Assembly (NCBI GenBank): GCA_903828595.1
Contig: CAIKMS010000033.1
Coordinates: 62,001 to 126,000, forward strand
Direction of reading: 5' to 3'
DNA length: 64,000 bases
DNA from: an uncultured Pseudomonadota bacterium
GTDB lineage: Bacteria; Pseudomonadota; Gammaproteobacteria; Steroidobacterales; Steroidobacteraceae
Position 1 is the stretch's first letter; every line of letters starts with the position of its first letter. The position numbers were made by a program, and so were the translations under genes. Shown here piece by piece: positions 53,822-62,281 of the stretch. The notes below the pieces were generated by a model that saw only the letters and a program-made list of their open reading frames with translations, made no database searches and had not been told where the DNA came from.

Positions 53822-54928
53822 ATGCTACCTACCGGTCTCGTCGCACACGAACGCTACTTTTGGCATGACCCCGGCCGTGGTTCCGGGTTTTCGACCGCTA
53901 GCATCTACTTGCAGCCGGATCGTCATCCAGAGGATCCTGATACCAAACGCCGTTTGTTGTCGCTGTTGGAGGTGTCGGGTCTGCTTGATCAATTGCATCG
54001 TATTGCGCCGCGGCCTGCCAGCAATGATGAACTCCAATACTTTCATACGCAGCGCTACATAGACCACGTGCGGGTATTGTCTGACGGCGTCGGTGGTGAG
54101 GCAGGTGACAGTGCAATGGTCGGCCAGGGTAGTTTCGAAATTGCTGCCCTATCGGCCGGTGGTTGTCTGGCAGCTGGCGATGCGGTGATGTCTGGTCAAG
54201 TACGTAATGCCTATGCCTTAGTACGTCCACCCGGCCACCATGCTGAGGCGGATAGCGGTCGCGGCTACTGCCTGTTCGGCAATGCGGTACTGCTTGTTAA
54301 GCATCTACAAAAAAAACATCACTTAAACCGTATCGCGGTAGTTGACTGGGATGTGCATCATGGCAATGGTACCGAATCGGCTTTCATTGCCGACCCATCA
54401 GTGCTTACGATCTCGATACATCAGGATCATAACTATCCAATTGATGCAGGCTCTATTGACGTGAACGGTGAGGGGTTGGGTCGTGGTACCAACATCAATA
54501 TTCCCTTACCGCCCGGATGTGGCGAAGGAGCCTACCTCGCCGCTGTGGAACGGGTCGTTATTCCCGCACTGGAAAAATTTCGCCCCGAACTGATCGTGAT
54601 CGCGTCCGGTTTAGATGCTTCTATGATCGACCCCATTGGCCGAATGATGTGCACAAGCGAAACCTATCGGCTCATGACGCGCCAACTCATGGCCGTCGCC
54701 GATCAGTTATGCCAGGGAAGAATCGTAGCTACCCACGAAGGCGGGTACTCCAACGCATACGTACCGTTTTGCGGACTCGCGGTGATTGAGGAGCTCAGTG
54801 GGATCCGCACACCGGTCATTGACCCGTACTTGGCAGAATTTGTGATGATGTCCGGCCACGTGCTGCTGCCGCATCAAGAAGCCATCATCGAACAGGCCAG
54901 ACAATTAGTCGCTAACATCCCTGATTAA
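53822..54928 (+). CDS. Histone-deacetylase-fold deacylase, possible acetylpolyamine amidohydrolase
   Basis: A 368-residue zinc deacylase of the arginase/deacetylase fold, class II HDAC-like. The charge-relay pair is H139-H140 (PPGHHAEAD), zinc ligands D177, H179 (DWDVHHGNGT) and D265 (GLDASMIDP), and the transition-state Tyr is Y309 (HEGGYSNAY). Bacterial relatives deacetylate acetylpolyamines or other acylamides. The residue at the HDAC10 gatekeeper position (Glu in DPEG) is Ile here (DPIGRM), so the polyamine specificity of HDAC10 is not supported by that residue. GGAG precedes ATG. Last gene of the SDR operon. Confidence 0.86.
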   Translation: MLPTGLVAHERYFWHDPGRGSGFSTASIYLQPDRHPEDPDTKRRLLSLLEVSGLLDQLHRIAPRPASNDELQYFHTQRYIDHVRVLSDGVGGEAGDSAMVGQGSFEIAALSAGGCLAAGDAVMSGQVRNAYALVRPPGHHAEADSGRGYCLFGNAVLLVKHLQKKHHLNRIAVVDWDVHHGNGTESAFIADPSVLTISIHQDHNYPIDAGSIDVNGEGLGRGTNINIPLPPGCGEGAYLAAVERVVIPALEKFRPELIVIASGLDASMIDPIGRMMCTSETYRLMTRQLMAVADQLCQGRIVATHEGGYSNAYVPFCGLAVIEELSGIRTPVIDPYLAEFVMMSGHVLLPHQEAIIEQARQLVANIPD

Positions 54929-54955
54929 CCGCCAGCAAATACGGGCCAACGCTCA

Positions 54956-54997
54956 GCTTACAGCGCAACTGTTAACTCGTCGCGCTGTAAGCGTTTT
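54956..54997 (+). terminator. Rho-independent terminator inside the 3' end of the opposing permease gene
   Basis: An 11-bp perfect stem (54956-54966 with 54982-54992; arms GCTTACAGCGC/GCGCTGTAAGC), a 15-base loop and then GTTTTAAT on the + strand. It lies 27 bases after the amidohydrolase stop and includes the permease's final codons and stop on the other strand. It ends the SDR-SDR-HDAC transcript. Confidence 0.6.
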
Positions 54998-56316
54998 AAT
55001 ACCCAGCCGTAGCATAAACCGATGGCTAACCAGGAAAGACCGACTTTCCAGGTAAGAGCACTCATGCCTTTGAAAACCATCAAAACAACCATCATGCCAA
55101 GAACGGGCACGCACCAGTGTACAAACCACGCTTTCGATCGCTGACGGATAGCGTACAGGTTAATTACCGAAACATGAAGCAGTAGAAACCCGCTCAACGC
55201 GCCAAAATTTACGATGTAGGCTAAATCGTCCAGGCGATTTTTCATAGCCAGGCCGATGCTCAGCGATAAGGCCGTTGTGACCAGCATAGCCACATAAGGT
55301 GTACCGTATCGCGGATGCACTCGAGCAAGAACATGCGGTAACTGCCGATCCCGACCCATGGCAAACAACACCCTCGCAACACCCACCTGCATAGGTAAGG
55401 CATTGGATACACCAACCACGATGGCATATGCCCAAGCTAGCGATAGCCCGGCCCAGCTACCAATAGCATAGGCAGCCATTTCATAAGACGCCGTTGCAGG
55501 GTCTTTAAAAGTAAACCCAGGCAGCACATTGCCGCATACCCAGGCTACGACCACAAAGAAGGTGGCACTAATCACCAGCACCGAGATAATAGCCCTACCC
55601 ATGATTGACCGACTGCCATCTCGCACCTCTTCCGCCAAGGTCGAAATAGCATCGAAGCCTAAAAACGACAAAACGCAGATCGAGGTTGCACTCAGTATTC
55701 CGCTGAAATGAAATTTGGGCGCATCAAAAAACGGCTTTAGAGTCAGGGCTCCATTGCCCTTGCCGTTATGGAGCGCCACCAGCAAAAAACCTAGCAAGGC
55801 CACCACCACTACGATCTGCGCCACCACGGCGATCGCGTTAGCTTTGGACGTGACTGTCACACCAAACCAGTTTACGGACAGAGTGATAGAGACTAAGGCG
55901 ACGATCCAAACCGAGCGATCAATTCCTGGTACGAGTGTCTCCATGGCCACAGCAATAAGCACATACACAAACGCAGGAATCAGTAGGTAGTCGAGAAGAA
56001 TCATCCACCCTGCAATAAATCCGGGAAAATTTCCAAGAGAATAGCGTGCAAAGCCATACACGGAGCCAGCGGACGGTACCGTCTCCGTGAGCATCGCGTA
56101 ACTCTTGGCCGTGAAGTACATGCAGACCGAACCCAACAGATAGGCCAAAGCGACCATGCCGTTTGATTCACTCCAGACAAAACCTAAAGTGCTCAACGGA
56201 GCGATGGGTGCGATATAGGCTAGCCCGTAGACCACAAGGTCCCAATAACCCAGCGAGCGGCGTAAAGTGGGCGTTATTCCTGCCTTAGAAGAACCGTCGC
56301 CAGAACTTGTTGTCAC
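54958..56316 (-). CDS. APC-superfamily amino acid/polyamine permease (PuuP-like)
   Basis: A 452-residue inner-membrane permease with about twelve predicted helices. LGYWDLVVYGLAYIAPIAPLSTLGF and the SAGSVYGFARYSLGN motif are typical APC features; later segments include FLGFDAISTLAEEVRDGSR. GTG start has GGGAG eight bases upstream. The last codons form a terminator for the convergent operon. Proton-coupled uptake of putrescine or a related amine is inferred from the neighbouring oxidase, regulator and transaminase. Confidence 0.85.
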   Translation of the reverse strand: MTTSSGDGSSKAGITPTLRRSLGYWDLVVYGLAYIAPIAPLSTLGFVWSESNGMVALAYLLGSVCMYFTAKSYAMLTETVPSAGSVYGFARYSLGNFPGFIAGWMILLDYLLIPAFVYVLIAVAMETLVPGIDRSVWIVALVSITLSVNWFGVTVTSKANAIAVVAQIVVVVALLGFLLVALHNGKGNGALTLKPFFDAPKFHFSGILSATSICVLSFLGFDAISTLAEEVRDGSRSIMGRAIISVLVISATFFVVVAWVCGNVLPGFTFKDPATASYEMAAYAIGSWAGLSLAWAYAIVVGVSNALPMQVGVARVLFAMGRDRQLPHVLARVHPRYGTPYVAMLVTTALSLSIGLAMKNRLDDLAYIVNFGALSGFLLLHVSVINLYAIRQRSKAWFVHWCVPVLGMMVVLMVFKGMSALTWKVGLSWLAIGLCYGWVLKRLQRDELTVAL

Positions 56317-56377
56317 GCCTCACGCTCCCTAGTTATCCCGGCATTCGCCAAGACCGCTAGCGTATACGGGTCAACGC

Positions 56378-57691
56378 TCAGAATCGATCACGGATTGCAT
56401 AAAACGACATGGCAGCCACCAGGGTCGGCCAACGCAAACGCGGGCCTCCCGGAAAGGCTGGCACCGGCACGGCAGCAAAAGCGTTCAAAGCCTCGTCATC
56501 ACCACCAATTGCATCCGCCAAGATCTTTCCTGCATAGGGAGCCAAGACCACACCTAGTCCGGAAAAACCGCTGGCGTTGTAGAAACCGGTGGCAATCTCC
56601 CGGATGTAAGGCATGCGGCTAGGCGTAATCGACAGCGTACCGCCCCATGCGTACTCGAAACGTACATCAGCCAGTTGCGGGAACACCCCCAGCACGCGCG
56701 GCCTGACAACCGCGCCAATATCTTTGGGAAATCGATAACGGTAGTTCTCGCCGCCCCCAAAAAGCAGCCGATGATCCGGAGTCAGGCGATAGTAATGAAC
56801 CACGAATCGAGAGTCTGACACCGACTCGCCCTGCCGGATCAGGGATGCAGCACGTTCTTTACCCAACGGCTCGGTAACCGCAATGAAGTTATTTATAGGC
56901 ATGACATGCGTTTCAACATCGCGTGACAACCCGCGTAAATAGCCGTTGCACGCCATAATTACCTTGGCAGCACGGACCGACCCGCTCGCTAGACCCACCC
57001 GCCAGCCAGTGCCGTCACGGTCCAAGGCGGTCACCATCGCATGCTCAAATAATCGCGCCCCCTGATTCTGCGCCGCCTTGGCGATGCCCAAAGCCAGGTT
57101 CAAGGGGTGCAGGTGGCCGCCCCTAGCATCCAGTGATCCGCCAAAGTAAGTGTCCGTTCCAATACGCTCACGAATTTCATTTCGCTCAAGATATTGCAGG
57201 GCCTCATAGCCATACTCATTGCGCAATTTTTTAACGTAGGCGGCCGTTCCGGCGCTGTATCGAGCCTTATGATCGGCGTGGATGTAGCCTAAACGATAGT
57301 CACAGTCGATCCCGTGGTTAGAGATCAGCCAGTCCAAATGATCACGGGCGTCTAAAGCATAATTCCACAGCTTTTTCGCCGCCGGCACGCCCAATTTGTT
57401 TTCTAGCCAGTCTTGGTCCTGACGAAGTCCGACATGAATCTGACCCCCGTTACGTCCGGACGCTCCCCAACCCAACAAAGACTGTTCCAAAAGAATCACA
57501 CGGCGTCCCTGGCGAGCGAGATGCAATGCCGAACACAAACCGGTAAATCCGCCACCAATGACGCAAACATCAGCCTCCAAGTCGCCTTGCAAACGCTCGC
57601 CGACTACGGTGAGGTTGGTAGTGGCAGCGTAGTAAGAAGGCGCATGGGTTACCGTAGGAGCCAGTGCATCGCCATTAGCAGAACTCAACAT
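56378..57691 (-). CDS. puuB: Gamma-glutamylputrescine oxidase-like FAD oxidoreductase
   Basis: A 437-residue DAO-fold oxidase. The dinucleotide fold is DVCVIGGGFTGLCSALHLA (41-59); LLGWGASGRNGGQIHVGL is the phrase typical of PuuB/OrdL enzymes. It should oxidise the primary amine of gamma-glutamylputrescine, giving the aldehyde, H2O2 and ammonia. It is next to the permease (61-base gap) and downstream of the GntR gene on the same strand. Related oxidases also act on other N-substituted amines, so the exact substrate is open. Confidence 0.87.
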   Translation of the reverse strand: MLSSANGDALAPTVTHAPSYYAATTNLTVVGERLQGDLEADVCVIGGGFTGLCSALHLARQGRRVILLEQSLLGWGASGRNGGQIHVGLRQDQDWLENKLGVPAAKKLWNYALDARDHLDWLISNHGIDCDYRLGYIHADHKARYSAGTAAYVKKLRNEYGYEALQYLERNEIRERIGTDTYFGGSLDARGGHLHPLNLALGIAKAAQNQGARLFEHAMVTALDRDGTGWRVGLASGSVRAAKVIMACNGYLRGLSRDVETHVMPINNFIAVTEPLGKERAASLIRQGESVSDSRFVVHYYRLTPDHRLLFGGGENYRYRFPKDIGAVVRPRVLGVFPQLADVRFEYAWGGTLSITPSRMPYIREIATGFYNASGFSGLGVVLAPYAGKILADAIGGDDEALNAFAAVPVPAFPGGPRLRWPTLVAAMSFYAIRDRF

Positions 57692-57757
57692 GAAACCACC
57701 CTAGGGATAACAAGCACGCGCTGCCAGGCCGTGAGACACCAAAGCGCCCATGAACAT

Positions 57758-58414
57758 CTAAGCGCCGAAATCACTTTCACCAATCAAACTCATCCCGTCG
57801 CGAATATCGGCGCGAATAGCCCGGCCCAACTCTTCCGCATTTCCATCCGCCATTGCCGTCAATGCTCGCTCGTGCTGATCGACAAGATTGGCAGTACCGT
57901 AGCGCCCGTAGACGACCCGCATGAACGGACCAAACTGCAACCAAAGAGTTTCAATCAATGCCGTCAGAGTACGTCGGGGTTGCGCGCGATATAGCGTGAA
58001 GTGAAAGTGAAAATTACCTTCCATGTAACGGTTCACATCGCCACCTTCCAAGGCAATCGCCATAGATTCGTCGTGCTGAACCAACTGCTTACGAAGACTC
58101 GTGGTCACATACGGCAACGCGGCGACCGCCGCTTCCGGCTCCAAAAGCTCGCGGCAACGGAGCAAATCGTCAAAGCGACTTTGGGTCATGGCGGGTACGA
58201 CAATTCGACGTTTAGATCGAATATCGACGGCACCCTCCGCCGCTAAACGACTGAGCGCCTCGCGAACCGGGGTTTGGCTGACGCCCAGTTCCAGCGCCAA
58301 GCCACGGGTGGATAAGGTACTGCCGGGCATGAATTTGCCCGTAACGAACCGCTGACGCAACTCACTGTGTACGTTGGCGTGCAAAAGACCGGTCGGTACT
58401 AAGCAATTATTCAC
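57758..58414 (-). CDS. GntR-family transcriptional regulator (FCD subfamily)
   Basis: A 218-residue repressor. The winged HTH (residues 28-68) contains STRGLALELGVSQTPVREALSRLAAEGAV, then KRRIVVPA. The C-terminal FCD ligand domain has RELLEPEAAV, NFHFHFTLY and DQHERALTAMADG, with the histidines that usually bind a metal and carboxylate effector. GTG start. Between the transaminase and PuuB-like genes, it is a good candidate regulator of the polyamine genes, binding an amine-derived acid; its operator was not identified. Confidence 0.9.
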   Translation of the reverse strand: MNNCLVPTGLLHANVHSELRQRFVTGKFMPGSTLSTRGLALELGVSQTPVREALSRLAAEGAVDIRSKRRIVVPAMTQSRFDDLLRCRELLEPEAAVAALPYVTTSLRKQLVQHDESMAIALEGGDVNRYMEGNFHFHFTLYRAQPRRTLTALIETLWLQFGPFMRVVYGRYGTANLVDQHERALTAMADGNAEELGRAIRADIRDGMSLIGESDFGA

Positions 58415-58499
58415 TACAGGCTCTCAAACCAAATTAAGGCTCGTTTGACAGAGCAGCCACACGAACGGCCCAGCTCACATGACGACGGAAACACCCCAA

Positions 58500-58517
58500 C
58501 CGGAGCACAGGCTCCGG
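58500..58517 (-). terminator. Short hairpin after the transaminase gene
   Basis: CCGGAGC and GCTCCGG (7-bp perfect stem, four-base loop) lie just past the stop at 58532. Only a weak T-rich stretch follows, so termination is possible but unproven. Confidence 0.35.
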
Positions 58518-58531
58518 CCGGGCGTGCCAAG

Positions 58532-59926
58532 TTACGCAGCAGGTAATGCGCGTAACTCAGCTTCCGCTTCGTTGAGTGACCGCTCAATAGTGTCGACAAT
58601 ACGGTCGATCTCTTCACGGGTCACGATTAAAGGTGGGCACATCACCAGCGAGTCTCGCACCGCACGCACCATCAGCCCGTTACGGATACAGAAGTCACGA
58701 ACGATAGGACCTGCTGTGCCCTCCTTTCCGGTAAAGCGCTTGTTGGTGCCTTTTTCCGAAACAATTTCCACAGCACCAATCAGTCCTAAGGAACGTGCTT
58801 CACCGACTAAAGGATGTTTATCCAAGCGACGTAAGGCTGCGGCAAGGTAAGGGCCCATTTCGTCGCGGCAGCGTTCAACCAACTGCTCACGCTCGATAAT
58901 TTCTAGGTTCTTTAACGCAACCGCGGCCGAGGTCGGATGGCCTGAGTAGGTAAATCCATGCAGAAACTCCCCACCATGCTCGCGCAGCACATCAATGATG
59001 TCCGAGGAGACAGCGGTAGCCGAAATAGGAATGTAGCCCGAGGATAAACCCTTGGCCATTGAGACAATGTCAGGCTTAACTCCGTAGTGCTGAAAACCGA
59101 ACCAGCTACCCAGTCGACCAAATCCGCAAATCACTTCATCCTGAATCAATAAGACGCCGTACTTCTTCAAAATGGCATCAACACGTGGCCAGTAACCCTC
59201 TGGAGGGATGATGACGCCACCGGCGCCTTGCACAGGCTCAGCAATAAAGGCAGCTACACGCTCTGGCCCAATCTCCAAAATCTTAGCTTCAATTTCATTG
59301 GCCGCCCGCTCGGCGAACGCTGCCGGGTCCTCACCGAAGCCCTCATTAAACTGGTAGGGCTGCATGACATGCTCAACCCCGGGGATCGGGAGATTGCCCT
59401 GCTCATGCATACCTTTCATGCCACCAAGACTCGCGCCAGCGACGGTTGAGCCGTGATATGCATTCCAGCGACTGATAAACACCTGACGCTGTGGCTGACC
59501 TTTCAGCGCCCAGTAGTAGCGCGCCAAACGAAAGGCAGTGTCATTGGCTTCGGAACCGGAACAATTGAAGAACACGTGCGAGAGCTTACCGCCCAATTTA
59601 GAGGCCAATTTAGCGGCCAAACGCACTGGCGGCTCCGTAGCCGTCTTGAAGAACGTGTTATAAAACGGCAGCTCTAGCATCTGCGCTTGGGCTGCGTCAG
59701 CCAGCTCCTTACGCCCATAACCTACGGTTACACACCACAGACCAGCCATTCCATCCAGAATGGACACGCCTTCAGCGTCGGTGATCGTACAACCCTGGGC
59801 GTGGGAAATAATTCGCGCGCCACCAATATCTTGCTGCAGCCGATAATCACTCTGCGGCGGCAGGTGGTGTGCCATATCGAGCCTGCGTAGGTCGGCTAAG
59901 TTCTCAGCCGTCATTGCGGTCGCCAT
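58532..59926 (-). CDS. spuC: Putrescine-pyruvate aminotransferase-like class-III transaminase
   Basis: A 464-residue class-III aminotransferase. LWCVTVGYGRKELADAA, FFKTATEPPVRLA, AYHGSTVAGASLGG, LLIQDEVICGFGR (D263) and SMAKGLSSGYIPIS (K292) follow the pattern of SpuC and related omega-amine:pyruvate transaminases, including the Phe-rich N-terminal part of the substrate pocket. It would convert putrescine or another diamine to the aminoaldehyde. Start at 59926 is chosen since AGGAG is seven bases upstream; upstream ATGs run into it. Upstream is the SpdH-like gene (86 bases). Confidence 0.87.
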   Translation of the reverse strand: MATAMTAENLADLRRLDMAHHLPPQSDYRLQQDIGGARIISHAQGCTITDAEGVSILDGMAGLWCVTVGYGRKELADAAQAQMLELPFYNTFFKTATEPPVRLAAKLASKLGGKLSHVFFNCSGSEANDTAFRLARYYWALKGQPQRQVFISRWNAYHGSTVAGASLGGMKGMHEQGNLPIPGVEHVMQPYQFNEGFGEDPAAFAERAANEIEAKILEIGPERVAAFIAEPVQGAGGVIIPPEGYWPRVDAILKKYGVLLIQDEVICGFGRLGSWFGFQHYGVKPDIVSMAKGLSSGYIPISATAVSSDIIDVLREHGGEFLHGFTYSGHPTSAAVALKNLEIIEREQLVERCRDEMGPYLAAALRRLDKHPLVGEARSLGLIGAVEIVSEKGTNKRFTGKEGTAGPIVRDFCIRNGLMVRAVRDSLVMCPPLIVTREEIDRIVDTIERSLNEAEAELRALPAA

Positions 59927-60012
59927 TTTCATACTCCTCATCATCATTTATGAAAAATCACATCAGTACCAAAAAGACAAAGCAGTCAGTGACACTCCCA
60001 GTGTCCTACCCC

Positions 60013-61953
60013 TTAGGAGTTCAGGATCTCACCGACCGCGCGATAGGCTTGCTCGATAGCAACATCCGTATAGGCGCCTCCACCCGAATCAGAGTTAGCT
60101 ATAGCAATTCGGCCGAAACGTTGGCGACCCACGACCCACGGCCGCTGGTCATCGCTAAGTTCTGGATCCCAAAGTGGGTTGTATTCCGGGGCGTAGCCGT
60201 GTGGCCAACGATTGACCGTGATCGCGGTAATGTCGCGAGCCGGGTCAAATCCCCCATTACCCAAAATGCGTCCCAACTGGGAGCGAATTTCGCGTTCAAA
60301 AGTTTCAAACGAGGTGGCCAGCAATTCGGCACGTCCGGCGCGGTGCTGATCCGCCTCACTTAGGCCGGGCTTGCATGGGGTTCGCACCATATGCACTAAG
60401 TTAGGCTCAGACGAGTTCAGAGGCCCTTCATATCCACCAATCATGGAGTGCGAATTCAGGTGCAGGTACGAATGGTAGCAACCCGGTGCGTATATTTGAT
60501 TAACGCCGAGTTTTTCAAAGGCCTTCCAGTCTTTGATTGCCACGCTCGTGTAAACCAGGGGTGTCTTGACCAAACTATGCAATGCCGCCTTTTGTGGCTC
60601 GGGCAACTCGGGACACAGATACGGGATCATCATGTTGTAGGAAGCTAAAACACAGGCCTTGGCTCGTACCGTATGCGCCTTACCCGCTCGTTGATAAGTA
60701 ACTTCTACGTCACGTGATTGGCGCGGATCACCCACGTGGCGTACGCGCGTGACCATGCTGTTGAGGCGAATACGTGACGGGGACTGTGGTCGGTCCAGTT
60801 GTGCGTAATCGATTCGTGCGGTTACCACGTCAGCTGCGCTGTTACCTGGCACGGCTTGCGGAATCAACGCACGCACCAGTAAGCGGGCAATGGACGCATT
60901 GCCGTCGGGGAAATGAAAGCGCGTCGAACCTCCAGTGTCGGCGTACCCCGCCGGAGTAAAGCCCATGCGCGCGGTGGAACCCGGTTCTAAGTTCAATCCT
61001 TGAAAGCCGGGAAGACCAATTCCCCAACAATCCAAGGCCGAGATCGCATCAGCGCCGACTCCCCACTCACCGTGCGGGCGTGCCTGATAAAACTCAACTA
61101 CTGCTGGGTCGGCCTTGACTAAGTCCGTCAAAAAGGCCCGATAACTGATTCGGGATAAGCGATCTTTTTTCTGAGCGGAGGACAGACCCGGCAAATAATC
61201 GACCGTACCGGTCTCAATCCGCGCCATATCGGCAATCGCCTTCTCAGACAGCGGTGCTCCGGCCAGCGACAGTTTGGAGGGGCCTTTGCCGTCTCTGACC
61301 ATTAAAAAGTCAGCGCCGAAAGTCTCGCGGTCAAAAAACGCACCGTCGCCTAACCCGCGATCTTTATAAAAACTCTGGTTCCACGCCGTTTTCGCCAAGC
61401 CCTCGACATCAATACCTAACGTCTTCATGAGGCCGGCGGCTACCGTGCCATAAGGCTTGGGGCTGTCAATCAGCAAAGTGCCACCGTTCATCAGGTGCAT
61501 TCGGCCGTTGAGTTCGAACTCATTGCGCTTAGCGTGCCCGCCAAAATCATCGTGGTTATCGAGAATCAAGATTTTGGCAGCAGGCCCCGCGGACTGGCGA
61601 AAGAACTGGGCGGCCGACAAACCGCTGAGGCCGCCACCGACGACGACCAGGTCGTAGAACTCGCCAGTAGCCTGCGGTAATTGCGCAGGAGCTTGCCCGT
61701 CTCGAAGCGCATGGGCCGCCTCAAAAGACCCCGGGTGACTACCGCGCATGCCAGTCAATGACGGTGGGTAATAGCCTGGCGCGTCCTGCCCGCTGGGTGG
61801 CTCTCGCAGCCAGGTATCGCAGCCACTGAGTAAGGGTGCGGAGATGGCGCCAACGGCGACGGCAGCACCCTGCACAAAGTCACGTCGACTAATCGGTTGA
61901 TCCATGCCCAAGGCACGATCCGTGGCAGAGCGAAGTTTGCGATTCTCAGTCAT
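60013..61953 (-). CDS. spdH: Spermidine dehydrogenase-like FAD oxidoreductase, Tat-exported lipoprotein
   Basis: A 646-residue flavoprotein. Residues 20-47 are a twin-arginine signal (ISRRDFVQGAAVAVGA) that ends in a lipobox, LLSGC (C45), so the mature enzyme may be a Tat-exported lipoprotein. The FAD fold is VVVGGGLSGLSAAQFF (103-118), followed by DNHDDFGGHAKRNEF, characteristic of SpdH. SpdH cleaves spermidine to 1,3-diaminopropane and 4-aminobutanal, or putrescine-related products. GGGAG lies six bases before ATG. AT-rich upstream region; no cotranscribed gene on that side. Confidence 0.85.
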   Translation of the reverse strand: MTENRKLRSATDRALGMDQPISRRDFVQGAAVAVGAISAPLLSGCDTWLREPPSGQDAPGYYPPSLTGMRGSHPGSFEAAHALRDGQAPAQLPQATGEFYDLVVVGGGLSGLSAAQFFRQSAGPAAKILILDNHDDFGGHAKRNEFELNGRMHLMNGGTLLIDSPKPYGTVAAGLMKTLGIDVEGLAKTAWNQSFYKDRGLGDGAFFDRETFGADFLMVRDGKGPSKLSLAGAPLSEKAIADMARIETGTVDYLPGLSSAQKKDRLSRISYRAFLTDLVKADPAVVEFYQARPHGEWGVGADAISALDCWGIGLPGFQGLNLEPGSTARMGFTPAGYADTGGSTRFHFPDGNASIARLLVRALIPQAVPGNSAADVVTARIDYAQLDRPQSPSRIRLNSMVTRVRHVGDPRQSRDVEVTYQRAGKAHTVRAKACVLASYNMMIPYLCPELPEPQKAALHSLVKTPLVYTSVAIKDWKAFEKLGVNQIYAPGCYHSYLHLNSHSMIGGYEGPLNSSEPNLVHMVRTPCKPGLSEADQHRAGRAELLATSFETFEREIRSQLGRILGNGGFDPARDITAITVNRWPHGYAPEYNPLWDPELSDDQRPWVVGRQRFGRIAIANSDSGGGAYTDVAIEQAYRAVGEILNS

Positions 61954-62281
61954 CGTGGGCTCCCAGTCCTATAGACCTCGGGCCTCTCCCCGGACCATCC
62001 AGAGCAGGCAGCTAACGAAAGTTGACGTTACCTGTAGGCGCCGTCACGGTCAATAAACTGTGATCGCAGATGAGCGTAATCGATCATCATAATTTACGAG
62101 GATAACCGAGTATAAATAAATTTAAATTATATAAATCAGTAATTTGAACGATTGTTATTAGAGCCCGTCTTAGATCAAGTATCGACAGAAAAACTGACAC
62201 AATGACGTGATCACAGCAAGCCGGATTGCTACGCGGGCCTCATGCCCCGCTCTGCCTAGGACCACTCCGCTGGCTCAATAT
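61954..62281 (-). promoter_or_regulatory. Intergenic region, AT-rich promoter zone of the SpdH-like gene
   Basis: 328 bases lie between the SpdH-like start and the PotA-like stop. No ORF or RNA gene is evident. The segment 62086-62160 is markedly AT-rich; read leftward it contains TATAAT (62126-62131), a possible -10 box, but no good -35 box at 16-18 bases. It probably drives the leftward spdH-spuC transcript. Confidence 0.5.

Noticed and set aside
53822-54928. Calling the HDAC-fold protein a spermidine deacetylase like HDAC10.
   Set aside because: The gatekeeper glutamate is replaced by isoleucine, so only the broader deacylase call is kept.
57413-57994. A 193-codon frame opposite the PuuB-like and GntR genes.
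   Set aside because: It overlaps two convincing genes and the spacer between them and has no domain.
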